From Paracoccaceae bacterium (GTDB taxonomy: Bacteria > Pseudomonadota > Alphaproteobacteria > Rhodobacterales > Rhodobacteraceae): a stretch of 12,282 nucleotides of DNA. The DNA lies in NCBI GenBank assembly GCA_007134805.1, contig SLKB01000107.1:1-12282 (forward strand), written 5' to 3'. Made by a program: the position numbers and the translations under genes. A model generated the notes under the pieces. The model searched no databases. It had not been told where the DNA came from and saw nothing but the letters and a program-made list of their open reading frames with translations. Below are positions 1-5,515 of this stretch, piece by piece (positions within the stretch are counted from its first letter, which is position 1; every line of letters begins with the position of its first letter).

Positions 1-563
1 AGGCCGCGCGCGCGCGGCTGAGCGATGATGACACGGCAGGCGCGCTGCCCGAGGCCGAGAACCGGCTGATCGGGTCGAACCGGATCGCGCTCGAGGCGAT
101 GGTCCACGCGCGTCCCGAGGCCGAGATCGTAGAGGATGCGCTGACAGGGGATGTGGCGGAAGCCGCGGCGCGGATCGCGCGCGTTGCACGCGCGGGAGGG
201 CCCCAGCTGGGGCTCTTCGGGGGCGAGACGACGGTAAACTTGCGCGGGCGCGGGCGCGGCGGGCGCAATCAGGAGCTTGCGCTGCGCGTGGCAATGGCGT
301 TCGAGGAGGCAGCGCCCGGCGTGGCGTGGCGGTTTCTCTCGGCAGGCACGGATGGGCGCGATGGGCCCACGGACGCGGCCGGCGCCGTGGTCGATGGCGG
401 CACACTTGCGCGCCTGCGCGCCATGGGCGGTGACGCAGACGCGCTGCTGGCCGAGAATGACAGCCACATGGCGCTCACGCTCTCGGGCGATCTGTTGATC
501 ACGGGCGGGACCGGGACAAATGTGGCGGATCTGCAGATCCTGTCACTGGGCGGCGCTGACTGA
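1..563 (+). CDS. ttuD: Glycerate 2-kinase (MOFRL family), C-terminal part
   Basis: The reading frame is open from the left edge (first full codon at base 3) to TGA at 561-563, giving 186 residues of a protein that is usually about 420 long, so roughly the last 45% is present. It carries the C-terminal MOFRL region: GGRNQEL at 258-278, TDGRDGPTDAAG at 348-383 and TGTNVADLQI at 510-539. The more upstream ENRLIGSNRIALEAM segment also fits the family. Glycerate 2-kinases phosphorylate D-glycerate to 2-phosphoglycerate in the cytosol, feeding serine-cycle, tartrate or glyoxylate carbon into glycolysis. The ATG at 99 is internal and not the start. The gene is convergent with scpB. The symbol could equally be gckA or garK-like; the family call is firm, the exact physiological pathway is not shown here. 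Confidence 0.93.
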   Translation, partial: AARARLSDDDTAGALPEAENRLIGSNRIALEAMVHARPEAEIVEDALTGDVAEAAARIARVARAGGPQLGLFGGETTVNLRGRGRGGRNQELALRVAMAFEEAAPGVAWRFLSAGTDGRDGPTDAAGAVVDGGTLARLRAMGGDADALLAENDSHMALTLSGDLLITGGTGTNVADLQILSLGGAD

Positions 564-585
564 GGCAGTGGACCGTCAGGAAAGA

Positions 586-626
586 AGCGCCCGCTCAAGG
601 TGCCTCCGGCACCCGTCGCGGGCGCT
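586..626 (-). terminator. Nested hairpin, probable scpB terminator
   Basis: A perfect 9-bp outer stem (AGCGCCCGC at 586-594 with GCGGGCGCT at 618-626) encloses a perfect 6-bp inner stem (GGTGCC at 599-604, GGCACC at 608-613, 3-nt loop). Read on the minus strand the outer stem is followed by TTCTTTCC, a short T-rich tract, so it fits Rho-independent termination of the ribE-scpA-scpB transcript. On the plus strand no T tract follows, so a role for the glycerate kinase transcript is less likely. It sits 85 bases past the scpB stop. The hairpin is seen; the function is inferred. Confidence 0.55.
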
Positions 627-710
627 GCGCGGCAGGATGCCACGCGGGGACAGGCGGTTGCAGGCGCGGCAGAAGGCCTTGGCTAGCAACAGCGGGGCGG
701 GAAAGCGCGC

Positions 711-1364
711 TCAATCCTCGAACAGTTCGGACTGGCCGGTCTGGGCGGCGAATTCGGCCTCTTCATCGGGGGCGAGCAGTTGGCCCGGGGGTGGGCGCGA
801 CTCCAGAAGCCCGGCCTCGCGCAATTCCTTGAGGCCCGGCAGGTCGCGCGCGCTCTCTAGACCGAAATGGTCGAGGAATTCCTCGGTTACGACAAAGGTC
901 ACGGGCCGGCCCGGGGTCATCCGGCGCCGGCCAAGGCGGATCCACTCCAACTCCAGCAACTGATCGATCGTCCCGCGCGAGACCGCGACGCCGCGGATTT
1001 CCTCGATCTCGGCGCGGGTGACGGGCTGGTGATAGGCAATGATCGCAAGGGTCTCGATCGCCGCGCGGGAGAGTTTGCGCGTCTCGACCCTCTCGCTCTG
1101 CAGGAGCCAGCCGAGATCTGGCGCCGTCCGCAGCGCATAGGCATCGCCCACCCGCACGAGATTCACCCCGCGCCCGGAATAACGCGCGCGCAGATGCGCC
1201 AGGGCCTCGGCCGGATCGCACCCCTGTGGCAAGCGCTCGGTGATTTGCTTCAGCGACAAGGGGGCGGCGGAGGCGAAGAGGATCGCCTCGATCATCCGCT
1301 CCTGCTCGGGCAGCGGGGGCGGATCGAAAAGCGCAGGGGTCTCTTCAGGGTTGTGGGACGTCAT
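711..1364 (-). CDS. scpB: Segregation and condensation protein B
   Basis: This 217-residue protein is the ScpB subunit that binds the kleisin ScpA and, with SMC, forms the bacterial condensin loading at origins and organising chromosomes. It has tandem winged-helix domains: the first covers about residues 20-95, the second about 97-185 with the family block LSRAAIETLAIIAYHQPV (98-115), IEEIRGV (120-126), PGRP (151-154) and DLPGLKEL (174-181). The tail from 190 is acidic and probably disordered. The ATG at 1362-1364 is chosen because it lies 7 bases after the scpA stop with AGGG in the scpA end as a weak ribosome-binding site. An in-frame ATG at 1451 would overlap scpA by 80 bases with a non-conserved arginine-rich lead. 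Translation is probably coupled to scpA. Confidence 0.95.
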   Translation of the reverse strand: MTSHNPEETPALFDPPPLPEQERMIEAILFASAAPLSLKQITERLPQGCDPAEALAHLRARYSGRGVNLVRVGDAYALRTAPDLGWLLQSERVETRKLSRAAIETLAIIAYHQPVTRAEIEEIRGVAVSRGTIDQLLELEWIRLGRRRMTPGRPVTFVVTEEFLDHFGLESARDLPGLKELREAGLLESRPPPGQLLAPDEEAEFAAQTGQSELFED

Positions 1365-1371
1365 GCCGCGA

Positions 1372-2163
1372 TCATTGCCCTGATCGGCGCCGCAGATGCA
1401 AGGGGGCAAAGCTCTCGCTCTGGCGCAACTCGATCTGGCCCTGTTTGGCAAGCTCGAGCGTCGCGGCGAAGGTCGATGCCATGGCAGAGCGCCGCCGCCC
1501 GGGCGCGCCGCGCCAGCCCTCGGGCAGGTAGCTCTGCAGGCTTGTCCAGTCGGTTGCGGCCGGGATCAGTTGTGACAGGCGCTCGAGGGCGGCCTCGTAG
1601 GGGTAGATATCAGAGCGGTCGAAGGCATAGGGGCGGAATTCATCGCGCGTGCGCAGCCGGGCATAGGCGCGCATGAGGTCAATGAGACTGGCCTGATAAT
1701 CGACCTTGCGCTTGAGCGCGAGCGGTGTGGGCGCGCCACGCACGAAGACATCACGCCCCTTCAGATCACGCCCCATCAGCCGCGCCGCGACCTTGCGCAT
1801 GGCCTGCAAACGTTCGAGCTGGAAGGCCAGATGCGCGGCCAGTTCGGCACCCGAAGGTCCCTCATCCTGGGGATCGGGCGGCAGCAGCAGGCGTGACTTG
1901 AGATAGGCGAGCCAGGCGGCCATCACGAGGTAATCGGCGGCCAGTTCAATCCTCAGCGCGCGGGCTTCCTCGATGAAGGCCAGATATTGCTCGGCCAGAT
2001 GCAGCACCGAGATGCGGCGCAGATCGACTTTCTGGCTGCGCGAAAGCGCCAGCAACAGATCGAGCGGCCCCTCGAAGCCTGCCACATCGACGATCAGCGC
2101 CTCTGCCGCGCGGCGGGCGGCCGTGCTGTCGCTCATGCTCGTCTCGTCCCAGTCACCCGACAT
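1372..2163 (-). CDS. scpA: Segregation and condensation protein A (kleisin)
   Basis: ScpA is the kleisin that bridges the two SMC heads and recruits ScpB in the bacterial condensin. The 263-residue product has the N-terminal SMC-neck-binding block FEGPLDLLL (30-38), the helix ADYLVMAAWLAYLKSRLLL (76-94), a central linker, RAYARLRTRDEFRP (165-178), and a C-terminal winged helix (about 228-258) that should contact the SMC cap. Length matches rhodobacterial ScpA. The start at 2161-2163 has GGGGTGA upstream at suitable distance; an in-frame ATG nine codons later (2134-2136) is a real alternative, since only residues after about 22 are conserved. The gene lies 50 bases after ribE and 7 before scpB, so one transcript is likely. 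No smc gene is in the window. Confidence 0.95.
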   Translation of the reverse strand: MSGDWDETSMSDSTAARRAAEALIVDVAGFEGPLDLLLALSRSQKVDLRRISVLHLAEQYLAFIEEARALRIELAADYLVMAAWLAYLKSRLLLPPDPQDEGPSGAELAAHLAFQLERLQAMRKVAARLMGRDLKGRDVFVRGAPTPLALKRKVDYQASLIDLMRAYARLRTRDEFRPYAFDRSDIYPYEAALERLSQLIPAATDWTSLQSYLPEGWRGAPGRRRSAMASTFAATLELAKQGQIELRQSESFAPLHLRRRSGQ

Positions 2164-2213
2164 TGCGCATCACCCCAAAGCTTGAGGTTACGCCCTTGGA
2201 GCCGCCCTGTCCA

Positions 2214-2819
2214 TCACGCGGCGCGGGTCTGGCGGTCCCAGTCGCGCAGGCGCGCCACATAACGTGCCAGCGTGTCGATCTCGAGATTGACCCGGTCGCC
2301 TTCATGCAGATCGCCCCAGGTCGTGACCTCCTTGGTGTGCGGGATCAGGTTCACGCCGAACTCGGCCCCCTCCACCTCGTTCACAGTGAGCGATGTGCCA
2401 TTGAGCGCGACCGACCCCTTGGGCGCGATGAATCCCGCAAGTGCTGTCGGCGCACGGAAGCGAAAGCGCGTGCTCGCCCCCTCCTCGCGCAGACTGATCA
2501 CCTCGGCCACGCCATCGACATGACCCGAGACGATATGCCCACCCAATTCGTCGCCGAGCTTCAGCGCGCGTTCAAGATTGACGCGCCGCCCCACGACCCA
2601 GTCGCCGAGATTGGTCTTGCTCACAGTCTCGGCCGAAGCCTGGACTTGATACCAGTCCGGCCCCAGCGCCACCACGGTCAGGCAGACTCCATCGGACGCG
2701 ATCGAGGCGCCCAGATCGATGCGCGCCGTGTCATACTTGGTTGCGATGCGTGCGCGCAGATCGCCCTCCTGGCTGAGCGTCCGGATCACGCCGATATCGG
2801 TGATGATGCCCGTGAACAT
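2214..2819 (-). CDS. ribE: Riboflavin synthase, alpha subunit
   Basis: The enzyme dismutates two 6,7-dimethyl-8-ribityllumazine molecules to riboflavin and a pyrimidine, the last step of riboflavin synthesis, in the cytosol. The 201-residue protein shows the two lumazine-binding barrels: barrel 1 from MFTGI through SDGVCLTV (42-49), and barrel 2 from about residue 95 with HIVSGHVDG (95-103), the parallel ALNGTSLTVN (138-147), LIPHTKEVTT (158-167) and IDTLARYVAR (181-190). The start at 2817-2819 gives the near-universal MFTGI N-terminus and has an excellent ribosome-binding site, GGAGGAAGG (2833-2825). A longer in-frame form from 2936 adds 39 unconserved residues and is rejected. No ribD, ribBA or ribH neighbours are present; scpA follows after 50 bases. 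The gene is often also called ribC. Confidence 0.96.
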   Translation of the reverse strand: MFTGIITDIGVIRTLSQEGDLRARIATKYDTARIDLGASIASDGVCLTVVALGPDWYQVQASAETVSKTNLGDWVVGRRVNLERALKLGDELGGHIVSGHVDGVAEVISLREEGASTRFRFRAPTALAGFIAPKGSVALNGTSLTVNEVEGAEFGVNLIPHTKEVTTWGDLHEGDRVNLEIDTLARYVARLRDWDRQTRAA

Positions 2820-2991
2820 GCGGCCCTTCCTCCAGCTTTGATCGTCCGCAGGTAACGCGCGGCGATACGCTTGGCAAGCTTGCCATCGGCGCAGGGTAGT
2901 GTTTGTAATGGGGGCAGGCGACCGTTTGTTTACCATTCATGAAATGATTCCCCCCACACTATCGGGAATAGAGTAACCGAAGGCACGGGTT
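2820..2991. promoter_or_regulatory. Divergent ribE/kpsS regulatory region with palindrome
   Basis: These 172 bases separate two divergent transcripts and must hold both promoters. A perfect 14-bp palindrome, TGGCAAGCTTGCCA, lies at 2872-2885, a size and symmetry typical of a dimeric repressor or activator site. A perfect 8-bp palindrome TTCATGAA is at 2936-2943, and GTTTGT occurs twice (2901 and 2924). The region 2895-2960 is clearly more AT-rich than its surroundings. GGAGGAAGG for ribE (2825-2833, minus) and GAAGG for kpsS (2979-2983, plus, 8 bases before GTG) are visible. I could not pick a convincing -35/-10 pair in either direction, and no conserved FMN-riboswitch elements are recognisable upstream of ribE. 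Confidence 0.6.
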
Positions 2992-4284
2992 GTGACACAG
3001 AGTATCGGGACGCCGCGCCGCTTCCTGCTCCTTCAGGGGCCGCATGGCCCTTTCTTCAGCCGGCTGGGTCGGATGCTGCGGACCGCGGGGGCCAAGGTCT
3101 GGCGGGTTGGCTTCAATCGGGGCGATGCGTTCTTCTGGCATGACCGCGCCACCTATATCCCCTTCAGAGCCCCGCGCGAGCACTGGGGCGACACGTTGCG
3201 CGACATCCTCCACCGCCACGCGATCACGGACATCGCCCTTTATGGTGATGTGCGCCCCATCCATGCCGAAGCCATTGCCATCGCACGCCACCTCGGGCTT
3301 GCGATCCATGTGTTCGAGGAGGGCTATCTGCGCCCCTACTGGATCACCTATGAGCGCGGCGGGTCGAACGGCAATTCCGAACTGATGCGCCTGTCGCTCG
3401 ACCAGATGCGTCAGGCGCTCGCGACATGTGATCTCGAACTCCCCGACCCGCCGGCGCATTGGGGCGACATGCGCCAGCACGTCTTCTACGGCGCCCTTTA
3501 TCATTTCTGTGTGCTCGCACTGAACGGGCACTACCCGAACTTCCGACCGCATCGCGATCTAAGCGTCGCGCAGGAATTCCGCCTCTATCTACGCCGGCTC
3601 GCGCTCATGCCATGCCACGCGCTGCAGCGCCATGTCGCAAGCTGGCGCATCCGCAACGGCGGCTATCCGTATCATGTGGTGCTCCTGCAACTGGAACATG
3701 ACAGCAGTTTCCGCGCCCATGGTCCCTTCGCCTCGCAGACCGAGTTCATGGTGATGCTGGTCGAGGGTTTTGCAAAAGGTGCGCCGCGCCACCATCATCT
3801 CGTCTTCAAGGCCCATCCGCTCGATGACGAGCGCGCTCCGCTGCGCGAGACCCTTGACGCGCTGATCCGGCAGCACGGGCTGACCGGACGAGTGCACTAT
3901 CTGCGTGGCGGCAAGCTGGCGGCCCTTCTGAACCATGCACGCTCGGCTGTGACCGTCAATTCGACGGCCGGGCAGCAGGCGCTCTGGCGCGGCATGCCGC
4001 TGCGCGCTTTCGGACGCGCGGTCTATGGCAAGCCCGAATTCGTCTCCGGCCAGCCGATCGCCGAGTTTTTCGCCAATCCACAGCGCCCGGATGCCCGCGC
4101 CTACCGCGATTTCCGCCATTTCCTGCTGGAAACCTCGCAGATCCCGGGGGGCTACTACTCCTTGCGGGGGCGGCGCCAACTCATGCGTCATTTGGTGGAC
4201 ATGATGCTCTCGCCGACTGATCCCTATACTGCGCTGCTCGAGGGTAACGCGGCACCAAGGCAACAGTTGCGCGTGGTTCGGTAG
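2992..4284 (+). CDS. kpsS: Capsule polysaccharide Kdo transferase KpsS
   Basis: KpsS family proteins act at the inner membrane and attach the first Kdo to a phosphatidylglycerol acceptor, starting the poly-Kdo linker of ABC-transporter-dependent capsules. The 430-residue protein (E. coli KpsS is a little shorter) has the family opening FLLLQGPHGPFFSRLGR (11-27), YGDVRPIH (84-91), FEEGYLRPYWITYE (108-121), a KAHP motif (273-276) resembling the HP signature of CMP-sugar transferases, and VNSTAGQQALWRG (322-334), the likely nucleotide-binding loop. No signal peptide or membrane span is evident, consistent with a peripheral protein. The start is GTG at 2992 with GAAGG 8 bases upstream; it sits just before the conserved N-terminus, and no nearby ATG fits. 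It is the first gene of the plus-strand kps trio. Confidence 0.93.
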   Translation: MTQSIGTPRRFLLLQGPHGPFFSRLGRMLRTAGAKVWRVGFNRGDAFFWHDRATYIPFRAPREHWGDTLRDILHRHAITDIALYGDVRPIHAEAIAIARHLGLAIHVFEEGYLRPYWITYERGGSNGNSELMRLSLDQMRQALATCDLELPDPPAHWGDMRQHVFYGALYHFCVLALNGHYPNFRPHRDLSVAQEFRLYLRRLALMPCHALQRHVASWRIRNGGYPYHVVLLQLEHDSSFRAHGPFASQTEFMVMLVEGFAKGAPRHHHLVFKAHPLDDERAPLRETLDALIRQHGLTGRVHYLRGGKLAALLNHARSAVTVNSTAGQQALWRGMPLRAFGRAVYGKPEFVSGQPIAEFFANPQRPDARAYRDFRHFLLETSQIPGGYYSLRGRRQLMRHLVDMMLSPTDPYTALLEGNAAPRQQLRVVR

Positions 4285-4377
4285 CGGTTAACCCATTTCA
4301 ACGCTTGGCCAATTCACGCATTCGCTGTAACGTCACAAAAAAATCCGAGGCATGTCCTTTGAAAAGGAGCCCGAGCA
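4285..4377 (+). promoter_or_regulatory. kpsS to export-lipoprotein intergenic spacer
   Basis: This 93-base spacer interrupts the otherwise compact kps trio and is noticeably AT-richer than flanking DNA. It starts with the palindrome GGTTAACC (4286-4293), contains a weak promoter-like pair TTGGCC (4305-4310) and TAACGT (4328-4333) spaced by 17 bases, a run of seven A residues (about 4337-4343), and ends with a strong ribosome-binding site AAGGAG (4364-4369) 8 bases before the GTG start. An internal promoter is plausible but the boxes match consensus poorly; the ribosome-binding site is clear. Confidence 0.35.
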
Positions 4378-5508
4378 GTGTTTGCTAGATCTTTTCCCAA
4401 GGGCCGCACCCTGGCCCTGACACTTGCCATTGCCGCACTGGCATCGTGTACAGTGTCGCGTGACGGGCCGCGCAAAAGCGAAATCTTCGCAGGCTCGGTC
4501 ATGAACCAAGGTGATGCGCATATCATCATGGTCAATAAGCGGGTCTCGCAAGCGGCCAACCGCACTGACGCGCTGGGCTTCAGTCACGCGTTGAAGGCCG
4601 GCGCGATCCTGCCCAGTGATGTCATCAGGCCCGGCGATGTGATCCGGCTCAATGTCTATGAAAACGTGCCCGACGGTCTGCTCGCCTCTGCCGAGGCGAA
4701 CAATGCGATCATCGAGGAGATCCAGGTCGACGATGCCGGGTTCATCTTTGTTCCCTATGCCGGCCGGGTCCGCGCGGCCGGCAATACGCCTGATGCGCTG
4801 CGCCGGATGCTCACACGGACCCTCGATGAGCAGACGCCCGACCCGCAGGTGCTCGTCTCGCGCGCGCCGGGCGACGGGACGACAGTCTCGGTGACGGGCG
4901 GCGTGAACGCTCAGGGCGTCTATCCGGTCACGCGCGCGACCAATCGGCTGAGTTCGGTCGTTGCGACCGCAGGCGGGATCGCGATCCCGCTGGAGACTGC
5001 TCAGGTGTTGATCACCCGCGGCAATCGTCAGGAAAGCGCCTGGTTGCAGGACATCTTTTCGGACCCGTCGCTCGATATCGCCATGCGCGGGGGCGACCGG
5101 GTGTTGATCCGCGAGGACCAGCGCGCCTTTTCGGTTCTTGGCGCCACCGGGGCTTCCAACCGCATGACGTTCGACACCCGCCAGATTTCGGCCATCGATG
5201 CCCTGGCAATGGTGGGCGGGCTGGACCCGATGCGCGCCGATCCGACGGGCGTATTCATATTCCGCGACGAGACCCCGGACGTGGCGACCGAGATCCTCGG
5301 GATCGGCAGGTTCGTCACGGACCAGCGCTTCGTCTATGTCCTTGATCTGACCGCGCCGACCGGCATGTTCAATGCGCGCGATTTCAAGATCCGCGATGGC
5401 GACACCATTTTCGTGACCGAGGCCTCCGCGGCGCTCTGGTCGCGCCAGATCGCTGCGCTCACGGGATCGCTCTCGGCGGTCGGGACTGTGGCCAATATCA
5501 CCGAGTGA
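4378..5508 (+). CDS. Outer-membrane polysaccharide export lipoprotein (Wza/CtrA/BexD type)
   Basis: This outer-membrane polysaccharide export (OPX) protein would form the exit channel for capsule polymer. The 376-residue precursor has a lipoprotein signal peptide: basic MFARSFPKGR, a hydrophobic core (11-20) and lipobox LASC with Cys24 as the lipidated residue. The poly-export domain runs about 70-165 (IRPGDVIRLNVYENVP at 83-98, VDDAGFIFVPYAGRV at 117-131). SLBB-type segments follow: VTGGVNAQGVYPV (172-184) with ATAGGIAIP (196-204), and FSVLGATGASNRMTF (251-265) with ALAMVGGLDP (275-284). A C-terminal segment (about 353-373) may be the membrane-crossing helix seen in Wza. The size fits CtrA/BexD better than the longer E. 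coli KpsD. The GTG start is fixed by AAGGAG 8 bases upstream and the signal peptide. kpsC follows after 7 bases. It could be named kpsD, ctrA or rkp-like; I leave the symbol open. Confidence 0.92.
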   Translation: MFARSFPKGRTLALTLAIAALASCTVSRDGPRKSEIFAGSVMNQGDAHIIMVNKRVSQAANRTDALGFSHALKAGAILPSDVIRPGDVIRLNVYENVPDGLLASAEANNAIIEEIQVDDAGFIFVPYAGRVRAAGNTPDALRRMLTRTLDEQTPDPQVLVSRAPGDGTTVSVTGGVNAQGVYPVTRATNRLSSVVATAGGIAIPLETAQVLITRGNRQESAWLQDIFSDPSLDIAMRGGDRVLIREDQRAFSVLGATGASNRMTFDTRQISAIDALAMVGGLDPMRADPTGVFIFRDETPDVATEILGIGRFVTDQRFVYVLDLTAPTGMFNARDFKIRDGDTIFVTEASAALWSRQIAALTGSLSAVGTVANITE

Positions 5509-5515
5509 TCCGCGC

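Noticed and set aside
1365..1451. Longer scpB form starting at 1451
   Set aside because: It would overlap scpA by 80 bases and adds an unconserved Arg/Cys-rich lead; the ATG at 1364 fits the family and spacing.
2188..2214. Eight-codon ATG-to-TAA frame on the minus strand between ribE and scpA, overlapping the ribE stop as TGATG
   Set aside because: It could be a coupling mini-frame, but it is too short and has no regulatory codon pattern to distinguish it from chance.
2163..2855. 230-codon plus-strand open frame antisense to ribE
   Set aside because: ribE is unambiguous on the minus strand, and this frame would run through its ribosome-binding site region.
2901..2929. GTTTGT repeated 23 bases apart upstream of kpsS
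   Set aside because: A six-base repeat is too short to claim as a binding-site pair without comparison to relatives.
2820..2936. Longer ribE form starting at 2936
   Set aside because: The MFTGI N-terminus and the GGAGGAAGG site fix the start at 2819.
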